From Deltaproteobacteria bacterium (GTDB lineage: Bacteria; Desulfobacterota; Desulfomonilia; UBA1062): a stretch of 47,748 nt of DNA. Shown piece by piece: positions 16,931-26,141 of this stretch. The position numbers and the translations under genes were made by a program. The notes below the pieces were generated by a model, which did no database searches, was not told where the DNA came from, and saw only the letters and a list, made by a program, of their open reading frames with translations. The stretch spans positions 1 to 47,748 of the forward strand of contig JALNWY010000004.1 in assembly GCA_023230665.1 (NCBI GenBank), written 5' to 3'. The first letter of the stretch is position 1; each line of letters opens with the position of its first letter.

Positions 16931-17821
16931 TTAGAAATCGTAAGAGACCGCCAGCGTCGAATAGACGTATTGATATCCTGATCCGACCTGGTTTGCTTCG
17001 ATCCTGCCTTCGAGAGCCCATGCTTCTGTGATTTTACAGATGACTCTGACATCCTCCAGCATCCCGATGTCCGACTCGAACCCGTCGTCCTGGAACACCG
17101 GCCCAACCCAGGCCCTGAGCCTGATTCTGTCGAAAAAGGAGTCGAAGTATCCAAAGAGCACGGTGTGCTGGTCGAATGTTTCGGGGCTGTAATACTCTGG
17201 AACCTTCTCTTTGTTCCTGATGCACCTGTAGCGATATTGAACGTGACAGGTGTCGTTGAAATCATAGATAAGCCGCCCGAGATACAGGGAACGACTGTTT
17301 TCATCGGAAGACCACCGGTGCCAGTAGCCGCCGGTTATGGTCAACGCATCCAGGATAGAATAATCAACTGATCCACCGGCAGACGTGAAGTCAATGTGCG
17401 CGTCAAATGCCTTCACCGAATCAATGGTTCCGTATTCGAAATTTTCCTCGAATCTGAACCTGCCCAAGGACTGTGATGAATACAGGGACAGGGGTGCCCG
17501 GAATCTCCCGTTCCAACTCACCAGCTTCATTTTGCCAGCCACATCGACAGTGCCAAAATTCTTGTATCCCTCAATCAGCCCTCCGCAGTATGATCTGGTT
17601 CTTCCTGTTTCATCAATGAGGGTCTGTGTGGCTCCCAGGCCGATCTTCGAAGTCTCGTCCTTGAAATGGAACACCTGATCGAAGGTATAGCTGCGAGACT
17701 CGTCATTGTCCACGAAGATTTCGGTCCTTGCCTCAATATCGTACTGCCCCGCATATGAGCAGGCAGACATAAGGGAAATGATCAGGAGAACGAGTGCAGC
17801 AATTCGCAGGAGCTTCATCAT
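16931..17821 (-). CDS. Outer-membrane beta-barrel protein paired with a GT2 synthase
   Basis: A 296-residue exported protein with signal peptide MMKLLRIAALVLLIISLMSA and alternating aromatic/polar strands through its length (GGYWHRWSSDENSRSLYLGR, HVQYRYRCIR, VLFGYFDSFFDRIRLRAWVG), ending in STLAVSYDF with a terminal phenylalanine as barrel proteins do. The start ATG (17821, or 17818) overlaps the synthase stop in ATGA, so the two are translationally coupled. By context it may form the outer-membrane pore for the polymer made by the synthase, as the PgaA barrel does for PNAG, but it lacks PgaA's TPR domain. A YaiO-like barrel is another possibility. Composition is more AT-rich than in flanking genes. 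Confidence 0.65.
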   Translation of the reverse strand: MMKLLRIAALVLLIISLMSACSYAGQYDIEARTEIFVDNDESRSYTFDQVFHFKDETSKIGLGATQTLIDETGRTRSYCGGLIEGYKNFGTVDVAGKMKLVSWNGRFRAPLSLYSSQSLGRFRFEENFEYGTIDSVKAFDAHIDFTSAGGSVDYSILDALTITGGYWHRWSSDENSRSLYLGRLIYDFNDTCHVQYRYRCIRNKEKVPEYYSPETFDQHTVLFGYFDSFFDRIRLRAWVGPVFQDDGFESDIGMLEDVRVICKITEAWALEGRIEANQVGSGYQYVYSTLAVSYDF

Positions 17822-19212
17822 TTGGTCCCCCACCGCTTGGTCAGGTTCATCATTTCACTCAGGTATCCTGCCATGGTTGCAGGTGCCATTATAGCCTGGT
17901 ATGCGAGCAGGTAAACAATAAGGCCGAGCAGGTTCCGCCTCACTTTGAGCCCGTAGGCCTTGAATATCTTCTGCTGATGCCCGAAAAACAGGATATTGGC
18001 GAGTATGGCGAGAGGGAGCAGGAGCACGGTCATCATGCCCACGATAATATAATAATGGAAAAAGACCGCTGCAATTACGCCCGGGAGGAAGAAGAGCAGA
18101 TAGGCGCCATCGATGAGGGGGAAAAAGAGATTGTACCAGATGAAGGGCGAGCTCATTTTGAGCCTTGTCAGTGAGTCCGGATATGACTTGAACGCCTCGA
18201 TGAGTCCTCTGGCCCAGCGTTTCCGCTGGTGGAAAAACTGCTTGTACGTCTCGGGGACCTTCGTGAAGCAGAAGGCATTTTCTGCATACCCGATACGGTA
18301 GCCTCGATTACGCAGTCCCCAGGTCAGGACAATGTCCTCCCCTATCTGAGGAGGCCATCCACCGATCTCGCGCACTGCGTCAGTACGATAGACGGAGAAC
18401 GCTCCCTGCGCAACGAGCGTTCCCTGAAACAGGGATTGAACACGCTTGATGACTGCAATGCCATGGAAATAATCCCATTCCTGAAGCTTGGTTATGAGGT
18501 TCTTGCGCGAGTTGCGCACAAGGACGTTTCCTGCAATTGCAGCTGTATTCTCCGGCCCGAGAACAATATTTCTGATGAGGTTCTCCATGGCATGTTCAAA
18601 GAGATATGAATCGGCATCGATGGTGACGACATATTCCGTGTCAACTATTTTCAGCCCTGTCCGCAATGCAGCTGCCTTACCCTGGTTTTTCCCATGCTGG
18701 ATCAACTCGAACGACTTGTCACTGCTCTGGTGCTGCGCAATGAACTCCCTCACTTTTTCAGCGGTCTTGTCCTTTGATCCATCATCGATGACCACAATCC
18801 TCAAATGGCCCGGGTACTTCTGGAGCCATAACGATTCCAGTGTGTCAGTGATCGTTTCTTCCTCATTGTATGCTGCACACAACAGCGTAACCCGGGGAGC
18901 ATCAAAGGGCAGATCTGCATATTGTGGACGCCGGTCCAAAATCAGTGAGAAGACCAAGAAAGACATGGCCCATCCTGGAATGAGCGCCAGGCTGAGAATG
19001 ATGATCTCTGGGAGCGGGTGGTACAGGTGCGCTGAAAGGTCTCTATACCAGGGAATGGCGAGATAGGCAGAAACAAGCACCCAGAGAAACGAAAAAGCAA
19101 GAGCCGCAGAGAGCTTGGATTTTACCGGGATATACAGCTTCTCTCTTCTTTTCTCAAGAAGGGGCTGCCTGATCTCTTCTGGGATGTCTTTTGGTGCCGG
19201 TATCTTCTTCAT
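17818..19212 (-). CDS. Membrane glycosyltransferase family 2 polysaccharide synthase (PgaC/IcaA-like)
   Basis: A 464-residue processive beta-glycosyltransferase. Two N-terminal transmembrane helices (about 35-54 and 69-91) precede a GT-A domain with the UDP-binding aspartates in VVIDDGSKDKT (143-144), the DAD motif (199-201), GED in place of TED (291-293) and the polymerase motif QRKRW (329-333). Three or four helices follow. This is the layout of synthases of the PNAG/chitin/hyaluronan type; the sugar cannot be assigned. The start is set at the ATG at 19212, because the 16-codon upstream extension shows no ribosome-binding site. It overlaps the barrel gene by four bases. No de-N-acetylase or PgaD-like gene is adjacent. 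Confidence 0.85.
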   Translation of the reverse strand: MKKIPAPKDIPEEIRQPLLEKRREKLYIPVKSKLSAALAFSFLWVLVSAYLAIPWYRDLSAHLYHPLPEIIILSLALIPGWAMSFLVFSLILDRRPQYADLPFDAPRVTLLCAAYNEEETITDTLESLWLQKYPGHLRIVVIDDGSKDKTAEKVREFIAQHQSSDKSFELIQHGKNQGKAAALRTGLKIVDTEYVVTIDADSYLFEHAMENLIRNIVLGPENTAAIAGNVLVRNSRKNLITKLQEWDYFHGIAVIKRVQSLFQGTLVAQGAFSVYRTDAVREIGGWPPQIGEDIVLTWGLRNRGYRIGYAENAFCFTKVPETYKQFFHQRKRWARGLIEAFKSYPDSLTRLKMSSPFIWYNLFFPLIDGAYLLFFLPGVIAAVFFHYYIIVGMMTVLLLPLAILANILFFGHQQKIFKAYGLKVRRNLLGLIVYLLAYQAIMAPATMAGYLSEMMNLTKRWGTK

Positions 19213-19356
19213 ACGCTTACTGGTTCCTATATCCCAGTGGGCCCCACAGATCCAGGACATTTATAAGCTCGGCAATTACAGCATAATCAGCGGTAAGGCT
19301 CTGTGCGCCCACAAAGCATCGCGCCGTGACAGGCAAGGCAGGTCTGCCGGACATCA

Positions 19357-19384
19357 TTGAGAATGCGGGCCGCTCGCCTATAGA
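19357..19384 (+). promoter_or_regulatory. Candidate promoter of the BON-domain gene
   Basis: TTGAGA (19357-19362) and TATAGA (19379-19384) are separated by 16 bases, 40 bases before the start codon at 19425. Matches to consensus are five and four of six. Confidence 0.4.
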
Positions 19385-19424
19385 TTGATGTAGAAGGTTG
19401 AGCTCACCGCAGGAGTACCAGGCC

Positions 19425-20105
19425 ATGGCAAAGGAAAGAAAGAGACCTCCCGAAGATATCAGGAAAGACATATATTCCCAGCTTGCGTGGGACAACAGGG
19501 TTGGGCACACGAACATTCTGGTAAAGGTGATGGATGACGGGACCGTGATATTATCCGGAATGGTAGCCAGCCATACCGACCGGTTTGAGGCCGAAGAGGA
19601 TGCGTACGCTGTTTCAGGGGTCAATCGTGTGGAAAACCGCCTGACAGTCAGCCTGCCTCCGGCATATCCAGTGCCTGATGATGAAGATATTGCCGCACAG
19701 ATAGAGAACCTGCTGCAGTGGAACCTGACCATCGACGCGTCCCGGATACAGGTGGTAGTGACAGGCGGCGTCCTCACTCTCATGGGGGATGTGGATTCGA
19801 TATGGCAAAAATACCGGGCAGAGCACCTCGCGGAAAACATAGCCGGCGTCATATCCGTGGACAATCGGCTGCTGGTGAGGCCGATCGGGGATGTATCCGA
19901 CGAGGATATCCGTCATGATATCCTCGGGACACTGGCCAGAAATACGTTCATTGACGCATCGAACATTGCTGTCTCCGTAAAAAAAGGGGAGGTGACATTC
20001 AACGGCATTGTCGAGAATCACCTGTTCAAGAGGATAGCCCTCGACATCGCCCACAACACAAACGGTGTTGTTGATGTGCATGACAATCTGGAAATAGCTC
20101 CATAG
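19425..20105 (+). CDS. Protein with three BON domains
   Basis: A 226-residue protein built of three consecutive BON repeats of about 70 residues. Each starts with an acidic helix (EDIRKDIYSQL; EDIAAQIENLL; EDIRHDILGTL), continues with a strand-turn-strand carrying a conserved glycine (DGTVILSGMV; GGVLTLMGDV; KGEVTFNGIV) and ends with a GVxxVxNxL-type strand. BON domains bind phospholipid or periplasmic surfaces (OsmY type), but no signal peptide is visible here: the N-terminus MAKERKRPP is basic and hydrophilic, so it may act in the cytoplasm or be exported another way. The ATG at 19425 has AGGAG nine bases upstream. It is divergent from the synthase/barrel pair. Confidence 0.85.
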   Translation: MAKERKRPPEDIRKDIYSQLAWDNRVGHTNILVKVMDDGTVILSGMVASHTDRFEAEEDAYAVSGVNRVENRLTVSLPPAYPVPDDEDIAAQIENLLQWNLTIDASRIQVVVTGGVLTLMGDVDSIWQKYRAEHLAENIAGVISVDNRLLVRPIGDVSDEDIRHDILGTLARNTFIDASNIAVSVKKGEVTFNGIVENHLFKRIALDIAHNTNGVVDVHDNLEIAP

Positions 20106-20216
20106 GTTCGAGCGATACATGTGGCATGTGCACTGCTGAAGCAAGATAATGTCGACAGGTCCCGGCGAACATGAGTCTACCCCTCTTCCCGATGCGCTGC
20201 CGCTCAAGAGATCCGG

Positions 20217-21185
20217 TCACTGACCGCTGCCGGAAGAAGAATTCTCCCGAGAGAGTATGTCACAAAAGACATCGACCAGCCCGGGGTCCAGCACGCTTCC
20301 CTTCATGGATACGAGCATCTCCATGGCCTTGTCCCGGTTGTATGCCTTCCGGTAGGGACGCTCGGTGATCAGGGCGTCGTAGATATCTGCAACAGCCACG
20401 ATCCTGGCCTCCAGGGGAATGTCTCCATCCTTCAACCCTGCCGGGTAACCCTTGCCGTCAAAGCGTTCATGGTGGGAGAGAACAATGCCCACCACGGCCT
20501 CGGCGAGACGTGCCTGCCTGGCCACGTCCGCACCCCACAGAGGATGGTTTCTCATGACATGGATCTCTGCGTCATCGAGGGGGCCCTCGTAGTTGAGGAT
20601 ATTCTCAGATACCCCGATCTTGCCGCAGTCGTGCAGCCAGCTTCCATACTGGATCGCCTTGACGGTTTTCCCGGGGAGATCGAGCTTCCGGGCGATGGAC
20701 ATCGCATACCGTGCCACCCGCTCGGAATGACCCTTGGTATAGGAATCCTTGAGCTCGAGCGCCCGCACCAGCGAGAGCATGGTGGCCTCGTCGCCTCTGA
20801 CAATGGATTTGATGAGCCGGTACCGCCTCAGGGCATCCTTCACCAGCTCCACCAGCTGGGTGTTTTCCCAGGGTTTCACGATAAATCGAAAGACCTCGGC
20901 GCGATTGATGGCCTCCATGGCGGTATCGAGATCGGCAAACCCGGTCACGAGGATCTTCACGGTGTCCGGCGAGATGGTTTTGACCCGGGAAAGAAGATCC
21001 AGTCCCATCATGCCCGGCATATGGTGGTCGGATATGAGAACCGCTATCTCGTGAGTTTTTAGGATCCCTAAGGCCTCCTCTCCGCTTTTCGCGGTGAGGA
21101 CAGGGATTTCTTCCTGCTCGAAAATCGCCTTGACGATATCGAGTATGAAGTCTTCATCATCGACAAAGAGAATTTCTTCGGCCAT
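20217..21185 (-). CDS. HD-GYP response regulator (probable c-di-GMP phosphodiesterase)
   Basis: A 322-residue two-domain regulator. The receiver domain (1-125) has the acidic pocket FVDDED, the phosphoacceptor D53 in LISDHHMPGM, and K104 in FIVKPW. The output domain has the HD pair in GSWLHDCGKIG (185-186), the HHERFDGKGYP motif (238-248) that defines HD-GYP, and AVADIYDALITERPYR. Such proteins hydrolyse cyclic di-GMP when phosphorylated; all visible catalytic positions are kept. No cognate kinase lies beside it. Its neighbours, a polysaccharide synthase and the pil genes, are common c-di-GMP targets, so control of biofilm or pili is plausible. The ribosome-binding site is weak (GAGAAAG). Confidence 0.9.
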   Translation of the reverse strand: MAEEILFVDDEDFILDIVKAIFEQEEIPVLTAKSGEEALGILKTHEIAVLISDHHMPGMMGLDLLSRVKTISPDTVKILVTGFADLDTAMEAINRAEVFRFIVKPWENTQLVELVKDALRRYRLIKSIVRGDEATMLSLVRALELKDSYTKGHSERVARYAMSIARKLDLPGKTVKAIQYGSWLHDCGKIGVSENILNYEGPLDDAEIHVMRNHPLWGADVARQARLAEAVVGIVLSHHERFDGKGYPAGLKDGDIPLEARIVAVADIYDALITERPYRKAYNRDKAMEMLVSMKGSVLDPGLVDVFCDILSRENSSSGSGQ

Positions 21186-21370
21186 TATCGTATCTTTCTC
21201 GTCTCAATTGCAGAAAATGTTGAGCGAAATATCTCTTGCGAGCAACGCAGCTGTTTCCTCCATACCACCCCTTCAACCACAGTACAAGAAAGCTGTTCCA
21301 GCACTCCGGCATCTTTTTCCCCTGCCAGGAACGGGTGGATATGATGCAGCAGTTGTGATACACATGCCCC

Positions 21371-21727
21371 ATGCGTTCTATCGGAGATGTGATAGCCGTT
21401 TATATCGACGACAAGCCTTCTGTATATGCACGCGTGGAGTCGATTATACCGGATATCAAGCCTCACTGGTTTCAGGTCCGCCTCCTGTTCCTGAGCTTCC
21501 CTCCCCAGGAGACCACCTGGATCCTCCGGGAAGAATACCTGGAGGGATCGCCCTTCACCATGAAGGACATACCGGTTCGGATCATGGCCCTAGGAAAGCC
21601 CGGAGGAGAAGAGCCCCCCTCGCCCGGAAGGAAGAGAAAGAAACCGAGCCCGGGCGAAGTCGTGTCGTTCGATAAATTCCGCAAGAAAAAAAAGCGCGGG
21701 GACGGCCCGGGCGAAAACGGCTCGTAG
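21371..21727 (+). CDS. Conserved small protein upstream of pilB, unknown function
   Basis: A 118-residue protein. Its first ~75 residues form a compact beta-rich domain (IGDVIAVYIDDKPSVYARVE, WFQVRLLFLSFPPQETTWILREEYLEG, FTMKDIPVRI) that I recall as a conserved deltaproteobacterial hypothetical. The C-terminal ~40 residues are low-complexity and strongly basic (GRKRKKPSP, FRKKKKRG), suggesting nucleic-acid binding or an unstructured tail. No Shine-Dalgarno sequence precedes the ATG at 21371, so the start is uncertain. It lies 189 bases before pilB on the same strand. No function is proposed. Confidence 0.65.
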   Translation: MRSIGDVIAVYIDDKPSVYARVESIIPDIKPHWFQVRLLFLSFPPQETTWILREEYLEGSPFTMKDIPVRIMALGKPGGEEPPSPGRKRKKPSPGEVVSFDKFRKKKKRGDGPGENGS

Positions 21728-21916
21728 CACAGAGAAAACGCGGCCTTCCGTCCCGTTGCGAAAGGCTGAGCCGACAGTGCCGGGAGAAGTCGCGGCCCCG
21801 GACCTCACTCGGCCGTGGATTTCCTCACCAAGATAGTGTTAAGGCCGGTTTGCAGCCGTTTGGTTTCGGTTAAAGTGGAGCAGATCAAATGCCGATAGTC
21901 ATTACCAAGGTGATGT

Positions 21917-23620
21917 ATGGCAAATGAACGCATAGGCGACCAACTCATAAAAAACTCCCTGATAACAGCAGAGCAGCTTCTCGAGGCCCAGAAAGCCCAG
22001 AAAGCCTCCGGCACGAGGCTCGGGTCTCAGCTCGTGAAGCTGGGGCACCTGACCGAAGAGCAGCTGGTCGATTTTCTCGGGAAGCAATATGGGCTTCCCT
22101 CGATCATTCTCAAGGATATTTCGCCTGATCCCGAGATCGTCAAGCTCATCCCGCTCAACATCGTTCAGAAATACCACGCCATTCCCTTTGAACGGACCGG
22201 CTCCATGCTCAAAGTGGCCATGACCGATCCCACCAACATCTTTGCCGTGGACGACCTCAAGTTCCTGACCGGATACTCCATTGATGTCCACGTCACCTCC
22301 GAAGAGTCCCTCAAGTGGGCCATGGATCATTTCTATGATCAGGCAGCCTCGCTCGACGACGCTCTGAGCAGCATCGAAGACGAACAGGGAAACGTGGAGG
22401 TCGCTTCCGAGGGCTCCGATATCGCGGTGGGAGACCTGGAGAAAGAGGCGGATCAGGCCCCGGTCATCAAGCTGGTGAACCTCACCCTGATCGACGCCAT
22501 CAAGAAAGGCGCCAGCGATATCCATGTCGAGCCGTACGAGAAGTTCATGCGGATCCGGTTCCGGCTGGACGGCATGCTCCAGGAGGTCATGAAGCCTCCG
22601 GTGAGGCTCAAGAATGCACTCGTCTCACGCCTGAAGATCATGGCCAAGCTCGATATCGCGGAGAGGAGGCTCCCTCAGGACGGCCGGATCAAGCTGAGAA
22701 TCCAGGGCGGCAAGGAGGTTGAGTTCCGCGTGTCCGTGCTGCCCACCCTTTTCGGTGAAAAGGTGGTCATGAGAATTCTGGACAAGTCCACCCTGCAGCT
22801 CGACATGACCAAGCTCGGGTTCGAGGAAGGGGCCCTGAAGAACTTTAAGGAAAGCATCTACAAGCCATGGGGCATGGTGCTCGTAACCGGGCCCACCGGT
22901 TCGGGTAAAACTACCACACTCTACTCCGCGATCTCTGAACTCAATAGGATCGACAGCAATATCTCCACGGCTGAAGACCCCGTAGAGTTCAACATACCCG
23001 GCATCAACCAGGTCCAGATGCACGAGGAGATCGGGCTCACCTTTGCTTCTGCCCTGCGATCGTTTCTGAGACAGGACCCGGACATCATCCTCGTAGGCGA
23101 GATCCGTGACTTCGAAACCGCCGAAATCGGCATCAAGGCGGCCCTGACCGGTCACCTCGTACTCTCTACCCTCCATACCAATGATGCACCTTCCACGATC
23201 AACCGTCTGCTCAACATGGGCATCGAGCCCTTCCTTGTGGCCTCGTCGGTCAACCTGATCGTGGCCCAGAGGCTTGCGCGAAAGGTCTGCAACGCGTGCA
23301 GGGAGCGGGATGACGTCGCGATCGAGACCCTCATCCAGATGGGCATGGACCCTGAGACCGCAAACACGGCAGAATGCACGCGGGGCAGAGGATGTCCTTC
23401 CTGCGGGAATACCGGGTTCAAGGGCAGGGTGGCCCTCTACGAGGTAATGCCCATCACAGACGCGGTGCGCGAGCTGATCCTGATGGGCGCATCATCGAAT
23501 GAAATCAAAAGCGAAGCCATTAACCAGGGAATGAAGACCCTGCGCCAGAGCGGTCTCACAAAGATCCTCGATGGTACCATATCGGTCTCGGAAATCCTGC
23601 GAACCACAATGGCGGATTAA
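21917..23620 (+). CDS. pilB: Type IV pilus extension ATPase PilB
   Basis: A 567-residue hexameric ATPase that powers pilus assembly. The N-terminal GspE-N/MshEN-type domain (about 1-145, LGSQLVKLGHLTEEQL) is a known c-di-GMP-binding fold in some homologues. The C-terminal motor has Walker A GPTGSGKT (325-332), the Asp box (TAEDPVE), Walker B IILVGE (390-395) and a His box (GHLVLSTLHTND). A tetracysteine zinc site (C458, C461, C493, C496) is intact. Length is typical. The ATG at 21917 follows AAGG. pilT starts 14 bases after the stop. Confidence 0.95.
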   Translation: MANERIGDQLIKNSLITAEQLLEAQKAQKASGTRLGSQLVKLGHLTEEQLVDFLGKQYGLPSIILKDISPDPEIVKLIPLNIVQKYHAIPFERTGSMLKVAMTDPTNIFAVDDLKFLTGYSIDVHVTSEESLKWAMDHFYDQAASLDDALSSIEDEQGNVEVASEGSDIAVGDLEKEADQAPVIKLVNLTLIDAIKKGASDIHVEPYEKFMRIRFRLDGMLQEVMKPPVRLKNALVSRLKIMAKLDIAERRLPQDGRIKLRIQGGKEVEFRVSVLPTLFGEKVVMRILDKSTLQLDMTKLGFEEGALKNFKESIYKPWGMVLVTGPTGSGKTTTLYSAISELNRIDSNISTAEDPVEFNIPGINQVQMHEEIGLTFASALRSFLRQDPDIILVGEIRDFETAEIGIKAALTGHLVLSTLHTNDAPSTINRLLNMGIEPFLVASSVNLIVAQRLARKVCNACRERDDVAIETLIQMGMDPETANTAECTRGRGCPSCGNTGFKGRVALYEVMPITDAVRELILMGASSNEIKSEAINQGMKTLRQSGLTKILDGTISVSEILRTTMAD

Positions 23621-23634
23621 TACAGGAGGAACCC

Positions 23635-24732
23635 TTGGAGCACAGTATCTACGATCTCCTCAAAGTAATGGTGGAGAAAGGCGCTTCTGACTTGCACATC
23701 ACAACCGGCTCGGCTCCGCAGGTACGGGTGCGGGGGGATCTCTATCCCCTTGAGGCGCCCGTCATGGATCCCCAGACAACCAGACAGCTCCTCTACTCGA
23801 TCCTGACCGAGGCCCAGAAGCACAAGTTTGAAGAAGAGCTGGAGCTGGATCTGTCCTTCGGGATCAAGGGGCTCGCCCGGTTCAGGGCCAACATATTCAT
23901 CCAGCGGGGCGCAGTCGCCGGGGTCTTCAGGCTGATCCCATACGATATCGTGCCCCTGGAAAGTTTGGGTCTTCCCAATGTGGTCTCGCGGCTCACCACT
24001 TTCCCCCGTGGCCTCGTCCTGGTCACCGGTCCCACGGGAAGCGGGAAATCGACGACCCTGGCATCGTTTCTCGACAAGATCAATACAGACCGGCACGATC
24101 ACATCGTCACCATTGAGGACCCCATCGAATTCGTGCACAAGCATAAAGGCTGCATCGTGAACCAGCGCGAGGTGGGCGCCGACACCAAAAACTTCACCAA
24201 TGCGCTGAAGTATATCCTCAGGCAGGATCCCGATGTGGTGTTCATCGGTGAGATGCGTGACCTGGAGACCATGCAGGCTGCGCTCACCATCGCCGAGACC
24301 GGTCACCTGGTGTTCGCCACACTCCATACCAATTCCGCGGTCCAGACCATAAACCGTGTCGTGGATGCCTTCCCTGCCCACCAGCAGTCACAGGTCAGGG
24401 CCCAGCTCTCGTTTGTCCTGGAAGCGGTGATCTCGCAGCAGCTCCTGCCCAGGGCGGACGGCAAGGGCCGGGTGCTGGCCGCAGAGCTGATGATATCAAC
24501 GCCGGCCATCAGAAACCTGATCCGGGAGGACAAGATCCACCAGATCTATTCCCAGATGCAGGTGGGCCAGGGCAAACACGGGATGCAGACCATGAATCAG
24601 GCCCTGCTCGCACTCTTTCTGCGCAAGTTCATATCCCTTGACGATGCCCTGGGATGGTCCATGGATCCCGACGAGCTCAGACAGATGATGGCCTCCCCCA
24701 GCCAGTCCAGAGGCGCATCCCACAGCCGCTAG
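23635..24732 (+). CDS. pilT: Type IV pilus retraction ATPase PilT
   Basis: A 365-residue hexameric motor that depolymerises pili for twitching. It has Walker A GPTGSGKS (132-139), EDPIEFVH, Walker B VVFIGE (201-206), the His box GHLVFATLHTN and the PilT-specific AIRNLIRE helix (291-298), which is needed for retraction and separates it from PilB. The start is a TTG at 23635, five bases after a strong AGGAGG. It lies between pilB and pilC, 14 and 16 bases from them, so the three form one operon. Confidence 0.96.
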   Translation: MEHSIYDLLKVMVEKGASDLHITTGSAPQVRVRGDLYPLEAPVMDPQTTRQLLYSILTEAQKHKFEEELELDLSFGIKGLARFRANIFIQRGAVAGVFRLIPYDIVPLESLGLPNVVSRLTTFPRGLVLVTGPTGSGKSTTLASFLDKINTDRHDHIVTIEDPIEFVHKHKGCIVNQREVGADTKNFTNALKYILRQDPDVVFIGEMRDLETMQAALTIAETGHLVFATLHTNSAVQTINRVVDAFPAHQQSQVRAQLSFVLEAVISQQLLPRADGKGRVLAAELMISTPAIRNLIREDKIHQIYSQMQVGQGKHGMQTMNQALLALFLRKFISLDDALGWSMDPDELRQMMASPSQSRGASHSR

Positions 24733-24748
24733 GGAAAGGAGACAGATC

Positions 24749-25942
24749 ATGCCGGTTTTTGTTTGGGAAGGCAAACTCGCCAATGGAACCATAAAGAAAG
24801 GGGAGATCGAGGCGGATTCCAAGGCCTCGGTACAGCTTCTGCTCAAACGGCAGAAGGTCCTCCCCACCAAGATCAAGACCAAGCCGAAGCAGATCGTGCT
24901 CTTCGAGCAGAAGATCAAGACCAAGGAGATCGTCATCTTCACCCGGCAGTTTGCAACCATGATCAATGCAGGCCTGCCTCTGGTGCAGTGCCTCGATATC
25001 CTTTCTTCCCAGCAGGCCAACCCGACTTTCAAGAAGGTGCTTACCCAGATAAAAACCGATGTCGAGGGCGGCAGCACCTTTGCCGACGCCCTGGGGAAAC
25101 ATCCCAAGGTGTTCGACGGCCTGTATGTCAACCTCGTTGCAGCAGGAGAGATCGGCGGTGTTCTCGATACGGTTCTCATCCGGCTCGCGGTGTATATGGA
25201 GAAGGCCGAGGCGCTCAAGGCCAAGGTAAAGAGCGCCATGACCTATCCCATCATCGTGCTCTGCGTGGCGTTCGGCGTGGTGGCGGTCCTGATGATCTTC
25301 GTGATCCCTACGTTCAAGGACATGTTCGAGCAGTTCGGCTCGGCTCTTCCCGGTCCCACCCAGCTGGTCGTGGACATGAGCCATTTCTTCCGCAGCTACT
25401 GGTGGGCGATGTTCGGATCGATCATCATCTTCATCATCGCCTTCAAGTGGGCCGGAAAACAGGAGAAGGGGCGTTACTACATCGACAACGCCCTGCTCAA
25501 GCTCCCGATCTTCGGGCCGCTCATCAAGAAGGTCGCGGTGGCAAAGTTCACCAGGACCTTGGGGACCATGATCTCTTCGGGCGTCCCGATCATGGACGGC
25601 CTCGATATCACCTCCCGGACCGCGGGCAACGTGATCATCGAAAAGGCCATCAGGGCGGTCAGGAGCGCCATCAGCGAGGGCCAGTCCATGGCCGAGCCCC
25701 TGGCGCAGGCCGGGATCTTCCCGGGCATGGTAGTGCAGATGATCTCCGTGGGTGAGGCCACGGGCGCCATGGACCAGATGCTCTCCAAGATCGCCGACTT
25801 CTACGACGAGGAAGTGGACGCTGCGGTGGATGCCCTCACCTCGTCTCTTGAGCCCATGCTCATGGTGTTCCTGGGCGGCATCATCGGCTTTGTGGTTGTG
25901 GCCATGTACCTGCCCATATTCAAGATGGCCGGAAGCGTCTGA
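24749..25942 (+). CDS. pilC: Type IV pilus inner-membrane platform protein PilC
   Basis: A 397-residue polytopic protein that seats PilB and PilT and passes their motion to pilin subunits. It has two T2SF domains: the first about residues 70-190 (IVIFTRQFATMINAGLPLVQ), the second about 270-395 (VAKFTRTLGTMISSGVPIMD). Three transmembrane helices are visible (IIVLCVAFGVVAVLMIFVI, WAMFGSIIIFIIAF, and the C-terminal MLMVFLGGIIGFVVVAMYLP). The ATG at 24749 has AAAGGAG seven bases upstream. A 14-bp terminator hairpin follows; pilS, pilR and pilin genes are not present. Confidence 0.95.
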   Translation: MPVFVWEGKLANGTIKKGEIEADSKASVQLLLKRQKVLPTKIKTKPKQIVLFEQKIKTKEIVIFTRQFATMINAGLPLVQCLDILSSQQANPTFKKVLTQIKTDVEGGSTFADALGKHPKVFDGLYVNLVAAGEIGGVLDTVLIRLAVYMEKAEALKAKVKSAMTYPIIVLCVAFGVVAVLMIFVIPTFKDMFEQFGSALPGPTQLVVDMSHFFRSYWWAMFGSIIIFIIAFKWAGKQEKGRYYIDNALLKLPIFGPLIKKVAVAKFTRTLGTMISSGVPIMDGLDITSRTAGNVIIEKAIRAVRSAISEGQSMAEPLAQAGIFPGMVVQMISVGEATGAMDQMLSKIADFYDEEVDAAVDALTSSLEPMLMVFLGGIIGFVVVAMYLPIFKMAGSV

Positions 25943-25968
25943 CGAAAAGGCCTTAAAACCCTGGAGAA

Positions 25969-26004
25969 AAGAGCCCGGAAGGCATCAGGTCCTTCCGGGC
26001 TCTT
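25969..26004 (+). terminator. Terminator hairpin after pilBTC
   Basis: A perfect 14-bp stem, AAGAGCCCGGAAGG (25969-25982) with its complement (25991-26004), encloses an 8-base loop. The T-rich tail is interrupted (CCCTGTTGTTTTCC). Confidence 0.8.
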
Positions 26005-26141
26005 CCCTGTTGTTTTCCACATACCTGTTGACCTCCCCTGCCCTGCACCGGTAAGGAAATCGGATGCAGACGGAAAGGAGGCGATATCCCGGCAATGAGT
26101 GAGAGGATACGGGTTCCCGTCCGGAGAAAGGGCCTGTTGTC

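Noticed and set aside
19270..19390. CxxCH haem-like motif (QTCLACHGA) on the minus strand between the BON gene and the GT2 gene
   Set aside because: The frame closes after about 15 further residues, has no signal peptide or start signal, and overlaps the BON promoter region. A cytochrome remnant cannot be supported.
16557..21185. Genomic island integrated at tRNA-Glu
   Set aside because: The position is suggestive, but no integrase and no repeat of the tRNA 3' end was found on the far side of the AT-richer segment.
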